DNA of 64,000 nucleotides from Paenibacillus sp. (lineage in GTDB: Bacteria; Bacillota; Bacilli; Paenibacillales; NBRC-103111). The translations under genes were made by a program, and so were the position numbers. The notes beneath the pieces are model-generated. The model ran no database searches. It was not told the DNA's origin and saw only the letters and a list, made by a program, of their open reading frames with translations. The stretch spans positions 248,001-312,000 of the forward strand of contig JAPSLM010000003.1 in NCBI GenBank assembly GCA_031180825.1. The letters are read 5' to 3'. Positions 20,557-29,969 of this stretch are shown in pieces (position 1 is the stretch's first letter; each line of letters begins with the position of its first letter).

Positions 20557-21723
20557 TCATTTCCCAAATTCCAGCATCGTACCGGCGATAATTTCCGCAG
20601 CCAGCACGACCTGCCTCAGCTCCACCCATTCGTCCTTCGTATGGGCTTGCTCGATCGAGCCCGGTCCGAACACGACCGAGGGGATGCCTGCCCGGGCCAG
20701 CTTGCTCGCATCCGTGCCGTAAGGCACGCCAAGCGGGCGCACTTCGCCGATTTTCCCCGCAGCGGCCGAAGCCACAAGCCTTACAATCTCGCTATCGGGG
20801 CTGGTATTCATAGGGTAATCCAGCACAAAGGGAGGATGAACGATGACGTTCAGCCCGCCGTCCTCCGCCGCCAGCTGAGCCATCTCCGCCCGGATGTCGC
20901 GCCATACTTGCTCGCTGTCCTCGCCGGGGATCGTCCGGCGGTCGATGCGGATGAGGCACCGCTCGGGAATCGTATTCGGCGCCACGCCGCCTTGAATTTG
21001 CGTCACGGCAAGCGTCGCCGGACCGACAAGCGGGTGCGCGGCATGACGCAGCCGGGCTTGCATCGCCCCCTCGATATGGGCGACGACCTTCATCATGCCG
21101 CTGATCGCGTTGACGCCTTCCTCGGGCTTTGAGGAATGAGCGGAGACGCCGACCGTCTCGATCTCGCAGCGGACGACGCCTTTATGCGCGACAACCGCCT
21201 GAAGCCCGGTCGGCTCCCCGACAATGGCGGCGGCATAAGCATGCCCCGCCTCCAGCACGTCCAGCACGCCGAGATAGTTGACCTCCTCGTCGACGGTGGC
21301 CGCCAGATGGACCGGAACGGGCGGCTTGACGCCGTTCCCGGCGAACCACTCGACAGCGGCGAGCATGGCCGCGAGCGATGCCTTCGTGTCGCAGGCGCCG
21401 CGGCCGTACAGCTTGCCCCCGCGAATTTCCGCGCCGAACGGATCGACGGTCATGTTGGCGGTCTGCACCGTATCCATATGAGCCTCCAGCAGCAGAGCGG
21501 GCGCATCGCTGATCACCCCGGGCAGGATGCCGATCACGTTCGGCCGGTCCGGTCGCACTTCCCTGCGTTCGGCTTTCAGCCCGAGACGCATGAAGAAAGC
21601 TTCGACATAGTCGGCCATCCCCCGCTCCGGCACGCCGTCTTCGAAGCCCGGGTTAACGCTTGGAATCCGCACCAAATCCTGCAGCAAACGGGCAACGCGC
21701 TGCTCGTCTATCATTACTTTCAT
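20557..21723 (-). CDS. M20-family metallopeptidase/deacylase (ArgE/DapE-like)
   Basis: 388 residues. Zinc-ligand motifs in order: LLEAHMDTV, GRGACDTKASLAAML and the catalytic glutamate pair in ATVDEEVNYLG; a central dimerisation domain (GVSAHSSKPEEGVNA) is present and the protein ends with PSVVFGPGSIEQAHTKDEWV. Family members remove acyl groups from N-acyl amino acids or cleave dipeptides. It starts 27 bases after a D-threonine aldolase/D-serine dehydratase-like gene, so it may free an amino acid that this enzyme then converts. Start ATG has GGGGGGA upstream. Exact substrate unknown. Confidence 0.88.
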   Translation of the reverse strand: MKVMIDEQRVARLLQDLVRIPSVNPGFEDGVPERGMADYVEAFFMRLGLKAERREVRPDRPNVIGILPGVISDAPALLLEAHMDTVQTANMTVDPFGAEIRGGKLYGRGACDTKASLAAMLAAVEWFAGNGVKPPVPVHLAATVDEEVNYLGVLDVLEAGHAYAAAIVGEPTGLQAVVAHKGVVRCEIETVGVSAHSSKPEEGVNAISGMMKVVAHIEGAMQARLRHAAHPLVGPATLAVTQIQGGVAPNTIPERCLIRIDRRTIPGEDSEQVWRDIRAEMAQLAAEDGGLNVIVHPPFVLDYPMNTSPDSEIVRLVASAAAGKIGEVRPLGVPYGTDASKLARAGIPSVVFGPGSIEQAHTKDEWVELRQVVLAAEIIAGTMLEFGK

Positions 21724-21749
21724 TTCGCGGTTCCCCCCGATCCTTCGCG

Positions 21750-22865
21750 TTAATAATTGCAGCCCCGCGCATCGACCTTAATGCGCTCCGTCACAACGCC
21801 GTTGCGCACGCCGTAAATCGCATCGTTCAAATTCGGAATGACACACGAATGGTTCGGAATGATTTCAATCCGCTCGCCAATCGAAAGGGACTCCTTATCC
21901 GGATCGAACCGCAGCATGCCGTGCTCTTCGTTAAGCGCGGCGATCGCAACGTCCGGCTTCCCGACAACGATGCCGAAGCCGTCGCCATGATGCGCCCGGT
22001 CGCTGGTCAGCGCCTTGGTCCCCGCGTCGATCGTCGCCATACCCGGCAGCGGCAGGCTGACGACGGTAGCCGCGACCCGCAGCGCGCAATCCGCTTCTTC
22101 CGCGAGCCCCATCTGGACGGCCGATACGTCGTTGAAAATATAGTTGCCGGCCCGAACCTCCGTCACGCCTGCGGCGTGCTCGCACATTTTGGCGGTGGGC
22201 GTGGAGCCTGAGCTGACCGTGTTGACGGCGAAGCCCGCTTGGCGCAGATCCGCAACGACCCTGCCAAGCATCTCCGATTCGCCCCGCACCGCAGCGGCGA
22301 CCGCGGCGGGGTCCCCGCTCCGGTAGATCAGCCCGAAATAAGCCATCAGGCCTTCGATCTCGATGCCCGGCAATTCGCGCAGCCGCAAGGCAAAATCGAC
22401 GATGTCCCGGCCCGGCTGCCGGCCGCCGCGATGCAGTCCGCCGTCCAGCTCGATCAGAACGGGCACCGGCTTGCCGGATCGGACTCCGACGTCCGAGACG
22501 CCCTGCGTCCCTTCCCAGCTGTCGACGGTTACGGCCACGGTAATCCGGCGATGCAGCCGTTCCAGCCGTTCAAGGTTGCGCTCCCCGATCACGGGAAAGG
22601 CGATCAGAATATCGTCAATGCCCAAGTCCGCGAACGTTTCCGCTTCCGAAAGCTTGGCGACGGTAATGCCGACGGCTCCGGCAGCAAGCTGCATGCCCGC
22701 GAAGCGCAGCGATTTGTGGGTTTTGATATGGGGCCTGTGCTTGATCCGATATTGCGCCAGCTTTTGCGACATGCGCCGGATATTCCGTTCGGCCGTATCG
22801 AGGTCGACGAATGCGTACGGCGTCGCCGGCGGTTCGGGATAAAGCGCTTCAGGTTGATGTGTCAT
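21750..22865 (-). CDS. D-threonine aldolase / D-serine dehydratase-like PLP enzyme
   Basis: 371 residues of the alanine-racemase N-terminal fold. PLP lysine in RPHIKTHKS (about residue 49); the C-terminal domain has the metal pair in IIPNHSCVIPNL, the His-x-Cys used for zinc in D-serine dehydratase and D-threonine aldolase. Expected to cleave or dehydrate a D-beta-hydroxy amino acid. ATG 22865 lies inside the end of the response-regulator gene (17-base overlap) with GAGGTG as ribosome site, so it is part of the transporter/regulator operon. Its link to a sugar-type importer is unusual. Confidence 0.87.
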   Translation of the reverse strand: MTHQPEALYPEPPATPYAFVDLDTAERNIRRMSQKLAQYRIKHRPHIKTHKSLRFAGMQLAAGAVGITVAKLSEAETFADLGIDDILIAFPVIGERNLERLERLHRRITVAVTVDSWEGTQGVSDVGVRSGKPVPVLIELDGGLHRGGRQPGRDIVDFALRLRELPGIEIEGLMAYFGLIYRSGDPAAVAAAVRGESEMLGRVVADLRQAGFAVNTVSSGSTPTAKMCEHAAGVTEVRAGNYIFNDVSAVQMGLAEEADCALRVAATVVSLPLPGMATIDAGTKALTSDRAHHGDGFGIVVGKPDVAIAALNEEHGMLRFDPDKESLSIGERIEIIPNHSCVIPNLNDAIYGVRNGVVTERIKVDARGCNY

Positions 22866-24516
22866 GACGTTTCACCTCGTAATCCGATTGTGGGGAAGCA
22901 TATTTGTCCCGGTATTCCTGGGGTGTCAGCCCCGTGTGCTTTTTAAACACGTTGATGAACGAATGCGCCCGCTGATAGCCGACATCCGCCGCGATTTCGT
23001 AAATTTTGCCCGGGGTATGCAGCAGCAACCGCGCCGCCTTCTCCATGCGGAGCCGATGAACGTAATCGCTTATGTTTTCGCCGGTTTCCCTCTTGTAAAT
23101 TTTGGAAATATAGACCGGATGCATGTACACATGCTCGGCGATCGCCGTCAAGGAAACGTCCTCCGCCAGCCGCCGCTCGACGAACAGCCGGACATCGGCG
23201 ATGAGCTTCGTCCGCGAGCGCTTCGTTTCGCTTTCGGTTTCGCAGCGCAAGCTGCTCATGAGCGCCACCGACCAGTCCTGCAGGTGCCGGGCGGAACGGT
23301 ACGGCACGCCCTGGAGCAATTGGTCGTAGCCGGGCCCGATCAGCTCGGAGAGCGGCCGGCCGTTCTTGTGCGCATAGGAGGACGCCGCGGAGGCGATGGC
23401 GAAATAAGCTTCGAGCAGCAGCTCCTGAATGCAGCCGTTCCTCGTTTGCAGCTCGCCGAAAATGCGCCCGATCCGCTGCTCCGCCGCATCCCATTGGCCG
23501 GCCTCAAGCAGCTGGGCAAGCGACGGGAGCTCATACAGCGAAGCGAGGGAGCGCAGCTCCGTCCCTTCGGGCAGCCCGTCCGCCGCGCTCAGAATCAGGT
23601 CCTGCTCGTTCCCGACCCTTCTCCGCAAAGCCGACAGCGTGCCGTCATAAAGCGAAGACAAATCCCCGGGGAACGCTCCTTCCCGGCTGATGACAATTGT
23701 CGCTTCGCCTTTTAAATAGGCGTGGATGGCCTCCTGCAATTGCTCGGCCGTACGTTCGAGCGCTTGCTGCCGATCCTCCTCCCCTTCCTCGATCGCTTCG
23801 GGCGATACGGCGAAGACCAAATAATCGTACGTATCTTTGCCGGCCCAGAGCTTAAAGCCCGGCGCGAACAGCTCTCCGGCGATATTGGCCGCCGCGTACT
23901 CCACAAGCGCAAGGCTGTGCGGATCGTAGCCGTAGAACGGCTTTTCGAGGCGGACGAGCAGCAGCGATACCGGCTTCCCGAACAGATCGGGCACGCCGAG
24001 CATCTCCATTTTTTCCCGGAGATCGGCCTCGGGATAACGCCTGCCGAGAAGCAGCTCGCCAAGCAGCGCGCTCCGCAGCTGCGGCAAGTTTTCGCGCAGT
24101 GTCCGGGCGATCCGCTCCTGGGAGATGACCGCGTTCCATTCCTCCCGGACCTTCTCGAGCACGTTCGAGACGGTATCCAGCAGCTCTTTGTCGGTTACCG
24201 GTTTGAGCAAATAGCTTGCGGTGCCGTTTGCGATCGCTTCCTTGGCATAGTCGAACTCGGCGTAGCCCGAAAGCAGGATGCATTTCGTTTTGGGCCGTTT
24301 GTCCCGGATATGCCGGGAAAGCTCCAGCCCGGACATTCCCGGCATCCGGATGTCCGAGATGACGATGTCGATCGCATGCGCATTCAGCACCTCGAGCGCT
24401 TCGAATGCCGAATAAGCCTTATGCACGGCGGCGATGCCGATTCGCTCCCACGGGACAAGCTCGGCGAGACGTTCCACCACGTGGGCCTCGTCATCCACGA
24501 TCAATAGCTGCGCCAT
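22849..24516 (-). CDS. AraC-type two-component response regulator
   Basis: 555 residues, longer than the regulator at 11.6 kb because of a linker of about 300 residues. Receiver with LIVDDE and phosphoacceptor Asp in IVISDIRMPGMSGLEL; C-terminal AraC domain with LTAIAEHVYMHPVYISKIYK and AADVGYQRAHSFINVFKKH, ending GLTPQEYRDKY. ATG 24516 overlaps the kinase stop by 26 bases; GGGAGGG serves as ribosome site. It probably activates the importer genes upstream in the same run, where 20-bp-spaced direct repeats lie in front of the binding-protein gene. Confidence 0.93.
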   Translation of the reverse strand: MAQLLIVDDEAHVVERLAELVPWERIGIAAVHKAYSAFEALEVLNAHAIDIVISDIRMPGMSGLELSRHIRDKRPKTKCILLSGYAEFDYAKEAIANGTASYLLKPVTDKELLDTVSNVLEKVREEWNAVISQERIARTLRENLPQLRSALLGELLLGRRYPEADLREKMEMLGVPDLFGKPVSLLLVRLEKPFYGYDPHSLALVEYAAANIAGELFAPGFKLWAGKDTYDYLVFAVSPEAIEEGEEDRQQALERTAEQLQEAIHAYLKGEATIVISREGAFPGDLSSLYDGTLSALRRRVGNEQDLILSAADGLPEGTELRSLASLYELPSLAQLLEAGQWDAAEQRIGRIFGELQTRNGCIQELLLEAYFAIASAASSYAHKNGRPLSELIGPGYDQLLQGVPYRSARHLQDWSVALMSSLRCETESETKRSRTKLIADVRLFVERRLAEDVSLTAIAEHVYMHPVYISKIYKRETGENISDYVHRLRMEKAARLLLHTPGKIYEIAADVGYQRAHSFINVFKKHTGLTPQEYRDKYASPQSDYEVKRHDTST

Positions 24517-26245
24517 GCTCCGAATCCCTCCCCCATGTCAACGTGACGCGCAAACCGCCGAGCGGACTGTGCGAGAGCTTGAGCCCCGCTCCCTCGCCGA
24601 AGACGTAGCGCAACCGCTGGTGGACGTTCCACATCCCGAAGCCCGAAGCGGCCTCCTGCGGCAGCGCAAGCTGCTGCTCCATGACGGCGATCGACTCGTC
24701 CGTCATGCCGAGGCCGTTGTCGTCCACGACGATCCGGCACAAGCCTTCGCTCACGCTTCCGGATATCCGGATGACACCTTCTCCCGGCTTGTTCTCGATG
24801 CCGTGAACGATAGCGTTCTCCACGATCGGCTGCAGCAGCAAGCGAGGGATGGGCAGCTCCAGCATCGACTCCGGGACGTCGAGCTCGCAGCGAAGGCGTC
24901 TGAGCCGCAGGTTATGAATGGTCAAGTAATTGGCCACAAGCTTCATTTCTTCGTCAAGCGCCGCCGTCCGGTTTTCCATGCGCGTGGTGTAGCGGTAATA
25001 TTCGGCGAGGTTTTGCGCCATCGCCACGACCGACCTCGTATCCTCCAGCATCGCGGTATTGATGATAAAGAAAAGGCTGTTATATAAAAAATGCGGATTG
25101 ATCTGGGCCTGGAGCTGCTTGAGCGTCGCTTCGTGCAGCCGGATTTTCTCGGCATATACCCGCTGCACCAAGTCCTGAATCTGCTCGGCCATCTCGTTAA
25201 ACCGGTCGATCAGGAAGTCAAACTCGTTATTCGGCCGGTAACGAATGCGTGCGGACAGGTCCCCCTTCTTGAGCAGCCTCACCCCGTTCAGCAGCTTGCC
25301 GATCGGCTTCTGGACGTTGCGGTAAAGCAAATAAGCGGCCAAAAAGCTCATGCCGAGCAGCAGGCCGAGCGTCGCATAGAACAGCAGATTCGTCTTGCGG
25401 ATCGGCGCCAAAATGCTGTCGACAGGCACGTAATCGACCAGGTACCAGTCCAGCTGTCTGGACTTGACATAGTAGACGGCAACCTGCCGTCCGGCGACCA
25501 TCGCGACAAAATGACCGCTTTCCTGAAGCGATTGTCCGTCCAGCATGGACACGATGGCCTGCACGGAGCCTTCGCTCATCGTGGCACTGCCGATCGGAGA
25601 GAAGCCGTTCCGGTACAGAAACGGATCGCCTTTCCCGCCCGTTTTCACCTGATCGAGCATGGCGGAGATGTTGGCAACCGGGAAGCTGACCTGAATCATC
25701 GCTTGGATCGCGGCCGGATCGGTTGCCCCCAGAGGGTCGACGATCTGGCGGGTGAAGCGGGCTCCCGGCGTCCTGGCGTCGCCCCGCACGGTCCCGTCGT
25801 AAGTCCAAGTCTTAAGCGGTGCGAACTTGTCGATGTCCGCAGGATCATAGGATTTGAATATATTAGAAGAAACGACAAGCTGGTCTTTGGGCAAATAGAC
25901 CGACAAATCGTTCGTCCAGGCGGCGGAAACGCTCTGCAGGCTGATTTTCTGCATCAGGCGGGTCTGCTCCTTCAGCTTGTCGTACGGCTTGTCCGATCTG
26001 CGGTCGACAAACTCGCGCAAATAAGGATCGGAATTCAGAATAACGGGAAACATCGCAAGCTGTTCGACCGTCGTATCAAACTGCTGCAGGAAGAAGGATA
26101 GCCGATTGAGGCTCGAGGACTCCATTTCTTCCCGCACGACGTCCACGCTGACTTGATTCGTATAAATGTACAGCAAGAGCACGGGCGTAAGCAGCAATGC
26201 AATGAGCATGAGTACTTTGGTGAATATCGTTGGCTTTCCCGTCAT
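24491..26245 (-). CDS. Sensor histidine kinase, YesM-like
   Basis: 584 residues from ATG 26245, ten bases after AAGGAG; a longer frame to 26287 lacks a ribosome site. Helix 1 (VLMLIALLLTPVLLLYIYT), extracellular sensor of about 260 residues, helix 2 (LLFYATLGLLLGMSFLAAYL), HAMP, then the phosphoacceptor His in LQAQINPHFLYNSLFFI and ATPase boxes VENAIVHGI and VVDDNGLGM. It forms a two-component system with the overlapping regulator and follows the two permeases of its probable transporter. Confidence 0.92.
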   Translation of the reverse strand: MTGKPTIFTKVLMLIALLLTPVLLLYIYTNQVSVDVVREEMESSSLNRLSFFLQQFDTTVEQLAMFPVILNSDPYLREFVDRRSDKPYDKLKEQTRLMQKISLQSVSAAWTNDLSVYLPKDQLVVSSNIFKSYDPADIDKFAPLKTWTYDGTVRGDARTPGARFTRQIVDPLGATDPAAIQAMIQVSFPVANISAMLDQVKTGGKGDPFLYRNGFSPIGSATMSEGSVQAIVSMLDGQSLQESGHFVAMVAGRQVAVYYVKSRQLDWYLVDYVPVDSILAPIRKTNLLFYATLGLLLGMSFLAAYLLYRNVQKPIGKLLNGVRLLKKGDLSARIRYRPNNEFDFLIDRFNEMAEQIQDLVQRVYAEKIRLHEATLKQLQAQINPHFLYNSLFFIINTAMLEDTRSVVAMAQNLAEYYRYTTRMENRTAALDEEMKLVANYLTIHNLRLRRLRCELDVPESMLELPIPRLLLQPIVENAIVHGIENKPGEGVIRISGSVSEGLCRIVVDDNGLGMTDESIAVMEQQLALPQEAASGFGMWNVHQRLRYVFGEGAGLKLSHSPLGGLRVTLTWGRDSEHGAAIDRG

Positions 26246-26350
26246 GTTGTCACCGCTCCTTGCGGAATTGTAGTGTGCGCCAGCCATCCGATTCCGATCC
26301 GCAAAAGCCGCCTTTCGTCCGCCACGACCCGCTTCGGCCGCCCTGGTCTT

Positions 26351-27172
26351 CTATCCTTTCACCGCCCCCGCCGACAAGCCGCTGACGATATAACGCTGCG
26401 CAAGCAGCGCGATAATGAGCACCGGCAGCGTAATGATGCAGGCTGCGGCCATCAGGGCGCCCCAATTGATTTCGGAGTAGGACATGAAATTATAGACGGC
26501 GACGGGAAGCGTTTTCGTACGGTCGCCGGCCAAGATGATCGAGAACATAAAATTGTTCCACGAGAAAATAAAGGATAGCAGAGAAGAAGTAATAATGCCA
26601 GGCCCCGAGATCGGGAGCACGACGCGCCGGAACACTTGGGAACGGGTGCAGCCGTCGATCAGACCGGCCTCTTCGATTTCAATCGGAAGCCCCTCAAAGA
26701 ATGATATCATGATCCAGATGATAAAGGGCAGTCCTACCAACATGTGGCTTAAAATGAGCGACGTAAAGCTGTCGACGAGACCCAGCTTCGAAAAAATGAT
26801 AAACCACGGAATTAAAAACGTAATACCGGGGATGATCCGCGCCACAAGAATGACAAGCCCCAGTCCCTGGAGACGGTAGCGGGCGATGGCGTATGCCGCG
26901 GGCAGCCCCAGAATTAGCGAGCCGATCGTCGAGCCCGCCGCCACGAAGAAGCTGTTCCAGATGAAGACCAGAAAATCGTATTGGCCGAACACGCTTACAT
27001 AATTTTTCACGGTAGGCTGGAAGACGAAAAACTGGCCGGTCGACATGATCTGCGACTGGGTCTTGAAGGAAGCCAGCAGCATCCAGATGAACGGGAACGA
27101 GAACGCGAGCACGACGAGAAACGTCAGACCCGACAAGACGGCGTTGGTGATTCTTTGTTTCTTTTTCTTCAT
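26351..27172 (-). CDS. CUT1 ABC sugar permease, MalG-like
   Basis: 273 residues, six helices, EAA loop EIEEAGLIDGCTRSQVFRRV then VLPISGPG. It ends GLSAGAVKG. Start ATG 27172 overlaps the stop of the MalF-like gene by four bases (ATGA) and has GGAGGG. It is followed by the sensor kinase (gap about 105 bases). Channel subunit of the second importer. Confidence 0.93.
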   Translation of the reverse strand: MKKKKQRITNAVLSGLTFLVVLAFSFPFIWMLLASFKTQSQIMSTGQFFVFQPTVKNYVSVFGQYDFLVFIWNSFFVAAGSTIGSLILGLPAAYAIARYRLQGLGLVILVARIIPGITFLIPWFIIFSKLGLVDSFTSLILSHMLVGLPFIIWIMISFFEGLPIEIEEAGLIDGCTRSQVFRRVVLPISGPGIITSSLLSFIFSWNNFMFSIILAGDRTKTLPVAVYNFMSYSEINWGALMAAACIITLPVLIIALLAQRYIVSGLSAGAVKG

Positions 27173-28050
27173 GTCGCTCCCTCCAGACGTTTGCGGAACC
27201 AGATCATCAGCAGCGTGAAGCCCATCACGAGCGCGAAAAATACGACCAGCAGCGACGAGGCCATCCCGAGCTTGAAGTACTGAAAGCCGAGCGTGTACCC
27301 GTAAATGTTAAGCGTCTCGGATTTCATGTTCGGGCCGCCCTGCGTTGTGGAGTAAATGATGTCGAACGTTTTGAGCACATCGATCAGGCGCAGCATGAGG
27401 GCGACCATAATCGTCGGGCGCAGCATCGGCAGCGTCAGGTGCACGAATTTCTGCCAGGCTGTCGCCCCGTCCACATCGGCGGCTTCGTAAGGCTCCGACG
27501 GGAGCGTCGACAGCCCGGCCATGACGATGAGCGCAATCATCGGCGTCCATTCCCAAACGTCGATCACGATGAGCGAAGGAATCGCCTGCGTCGGCGATGC
27601 GATCCAGAGCTGCGGCTCCAGGCCTAGTGTCTTGAGCAAATGATTGGCTAGGCCGATGGATGGCTCATAAATCAGCACCCAGACGAGCCCCATGGCGACG
27701 GGTGTCGCCACCATCGGCAGCAGAAACAGCGTTTTGACGAAATTTTTGCCGCGAAAATCGCGGTACAGCAGCATGGCGATCGCGACGCCGAGCACCGTTT
27801 CCAGAATCAGCGCGCCGGCCGAGAACACGAACGTATTTTGCACGGACTGCCAAAACCTGGAATCCGAAAGCAGCGCCGTATAATTGGCAAGCCCTACCCA
27901 TTTCGGCGGCGTCGCCGACGACATGCTCCATTCGTAAAAGCTGATGCGGACCGTATATAAAATAGGGAAAACCATCATCAGCAGGACGAACAAAACGGCG
28001 GGCATCGTATAAATCCATTTGAGGTTCCGGTCGAACCAGTTCGTCGGCAT
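27169..28050 (-). CDS. CUT1 ABC sugar permease, MalF-like
   Basis: 293 residues from ATG 28050, which is nine bases after GGAAAGG; in-frame ATGs at 28056 and 28059 are closer to the ribosome site. Hydrophobic with six helices; EAA loop PYEAADVDGATAWQKFVHLT then LPMLRP. It lies behind a terminator-like hairpin that separates it from the binding-protein gene, the usual way to express the binding protein in excess. Confidence 0.92.
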   Translation of the reverse strand: MPTNWFDRNLKWIYTMPAVLFVLLMMVFPILYTVRISFYEWSMSSATPPKWVGLANYTALLSDSRFWQSVQNTFVFSAGALILETVLGVAIAMLLYRDFRGKNFVKTLFLLPMVATPVAMGLVWVLIYEPSIGLANHLLKTLGLEPQLWIASPTQAIPSLIVIDVWEWTPMIALIVMAGLSTLPSEPYEAADVDGATAWQKFVHLTLPMLRPTIMVALMLRLIDVLKTFDIIYSTTQGGPNMKSETLNIYGYTLGFQYFKLGMASSLLVVFFALVMGFTLLMIWFRKRLEGAT

Positions 28051-28079
28051 ATGCATCATCCTTTCCGCTTCGAGTTGTC

Positions 28080-28114
28080 AAGCAAAAGGATGCGCCCGCC
28101 AAATGGGCGCATCC
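28080..28114 (-). terminator. Intercistronic terminator/attenuator between binding protein and permeases
   Basis: On the minus strand GGATGCGCCC, loop ATTTGGC, GGGCGCATCC, then TTTTGCTT: a 10-bp perfect stem. Probably lets most transcripts stop after the binding protein and a fraction continue into the permeases. Confidence 0.85.
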
Positions 28115-28128
28115 TCCATTCCGCACGC

Positions 28129-29454
28129 TTAGTTTCCTCTTTCCTTGTCAATCAGGGCTTGAAACTCCTTGTTCGCCTGATCGGCAGCGGCTTTGATGTC
28201 TTCGCCGGTAATCGCTTTCTGAACGATAGCCCCGATGATGTCCCGCGCCTCGCTGACTTTATCGACGGACGGCACGGAATGGTCGACGCCGCCTTTTTGC
28301 GTTTCCTTGGTCACTTCGGCAAGCTCTTTCGGGAAGGCGGTGATGCCTTCCGGGCTATCCCACACCGACATGCGCGCTCCCGGGTTTCCTTTTTTCTGGG
28401 TGGCGGTCACGGTCTCCTTGCTGGTCGCCCATTGGATAAAGGCCCATGCGGCGTCTTTCTTGGCGGATTTGGCATTCATCGCAAGGCTCCAGGAAGTAAT
28501 GTTGAACGGCTTCGAACCGTCCTTGCCTGCCGGGAAGCTGGCGAAGCCGACCTTGTCGGCGACCTTCGATTTCTCCGGATCGGTCGTGTTCTTGAAGAGC
28601 GAATTCGCGTCCGCGAAGAAAACGGCCTTGCCCTGCGCGAAAACGCCGATCGCTTGCGGCCACGACATGTTGAGCACTCCGGGAGGGCCGAAATCTTTCA
28701 GCAGCGTGGCGTAGGTGGTCATCCCTTTGATCGCTTCCGGCGTATTGACGGTCGCCTTATCGCCGTTCATAAAATCGCCGCCTTCGGAGTAGATGAACGA
28801 CGAGATTTGCGAGACGAGCGGAGAGCGCTGGCCGCGGGCGGCAAAGCCGTACAATTCGTTCTTCGGATCGTGAAGCTTTTGGGCGGCGGCGAGCAGTTCG
28901 TCCATCGTTTTGGGAACGGGGATGCCCGCTTTTTCCAGCAGGTCCTTGCGGTAGTATAAAATATGCTGCTCCGTAATAATGGGGATGCCGTACAGCTTTC
29001 CGTTCACCGTATTGGAGCTGACGGACGCTTTGGAAAAGTCGTTGAAATCGTAGGCAGCGTCCTTTTTCAGGTAATCGTCAAGCGGCGCAATCCAGTCGTT
29101 CTTGACGAACATCCGCGTTTGCTGGAGCGGGCTCATCATGAAAACGTCCGGCGTCTCCGACGCCGCCGTCAGCTGCACGGTCAGCTTTTGCGCCAGCTGG
29201 TCCTCGAAAAAGCTCTGCACGTCCACCTTCATCCCGGTGCTCGCTTCGAATTGCGGAAGCAGCTCTTTGATCGCTTCTCCCCAAGGGTGATTGGCGGTGA
29301 CGATCGACAGCTTCTGCCCGGCGAAAGGCTTGTCCGGATTTTGTCCGGGGTTGTTCTCGCCCGGCTTCGTTTCGCCGCCGCAAGCGGCAAGCAGTCCTGC
29401 CGACAGAACGGAGACGAGCCCGGTCTTCAGCGCGCGATTCATCGTTTGGTTCAT
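28129..29454 (-). CDS. ABC transporter solute-binding lipoprotein
   Basis: 441 residues, family 1 solute-binding protein. Signal peptide with lipobox LLAAC (Cys about 25) followed by a Gly/Pro/Asn linker; HILYYRKDLLEKAGIPVPKT and the Trp-rich QWATSKETVTATQKK are typical of sugar binders. ATG 29454 has GGGAGG. First gene of the long transcript with permeases, kinase, regulator, aldolase-like enzyme and M20 peptidase. The ligand is unknown; the downstream enzymes suggest it may contain an amino-acid or acyl-amino part, which is an inference. Confidence 0.92.
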   Translation of the reverse strand: MNQTMNRALKTGLVSVLSAGLLAACGGETKPGENNPGQNPDKPFAGQKLSIVTANHPWGEAIKELLPQFEASTGMKVDVQSFFEDQLAQKLTVQLTAASETPDVFMMSPLQQTRMFVKNDWIAPLDDYLKKDAAYDFNDFSKASVSSNTVNGKLYGIPIITEQHILYYRKDLLEKAGIPVPKTMDELLAAAQKLHDPKNELYGFAARGQRSPLVSQISSFIYSEGGDFMNGDKATVNTPEAIKGMTTYATLLKDFGPPGVLNMSWPQAIGVFAQGKAVFFADANSLFKNTTDPEKSKVADKVGFASFPAGKDGSKPFNITSWSLAMNAKSAKKDAAWAFIQWATSKETVTATQKKGNPGARMSVWDSPEGITAFPKELAEVTKETQKGGVDHSVPSVDKVSEARDIIGAIVQKAITGEDIKAAADQANKEFQALIDKERGN

Positions 29455-29494
29455 GTTACGACCTCCCTTATAATGTTCATGCGGCGGGATTCGT

Positions 29495-29509
29495 TCGAAA
29501 GCGCTATCA
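29495..29509 (-). promoter_or_regulatory. cre-like box ahead of the second binding-protein gene
   Basis: TCGAAAGCGCTATCA on the plus strand matches the cre consensus with one mismatch and lies about 40 bases before the start codon of the binding-protein gene. I cannot place a convincing -10 beside it; TTAAAT just upstream on the minus strand is a weak candidate. Confidence 0.5.
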
Positions 29510-29561
29510 TTTAAGTGTTCCCGCTATATCTCAAGCCTAAACGATTTCGGTCAATGTTGAA

Positions 29562-29593
29562 ATAACGCAGATTAAGCATTCATAACGCAGGTT
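29562..29593. promoter_or_regulatory. Two direct repeats ATAACGCAG(A/G)TT, 20 bp apart: candidate regulator site
   Basis: ATAACGCAG at 29562-29570 and again at 29582-29590, each followed by (A/G)TT. Tandem sites two helical turns apart are the usual target of AraC-type regulators. They lie 108-140 bases upstream of the binding-protein start, a suitable place for activation by the response regulator at 22849-24516. Confidence 0.55.
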
Positions 29594-29933
29594 CAACAAA
29601 TCGCGGGAACAAAAATTGGGCACATCCGCCGTAACGGACAGCTCCTACTCCTTGTAACGAAGCGAAGTACAATAATAAGATAGCGAGCTTTCATACCGGA
29701 ATGTACCCATTCCTTTGACCGTATGGTCCGGTTCAACGATAAGATTATCAGCGTAGTTCGACCGCTCCGGCTTCGGATTATGGCGGGTTTCCAGTTCCGA
29801 AAGTTTATTTTCCGAACAGTAGAGCTCGGTCAGAAGCGGATTGCAGCTCAGATCCAGGAGTGGGAGACTTCTTTCGGGGGAACGTTAAAGTAAGCTGCTT
29901 GCACGATTCTTGCAAGAGCCGCTTGCGAATACG

Positions 29934-29969
29934 TCAAAAAGCCCCCACCTTGGGCAAGATGGAGGCTTC
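29934..29969 (-). terminator. Terminator of the deoR-family gene
   Basis: On the minus strand AAGCCTCCATCTTG, loop CCC, AAGGTGGGGGCTT then TTTGACG; stem of about 13 pairs directly after the gene. Confidence 0.82.
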
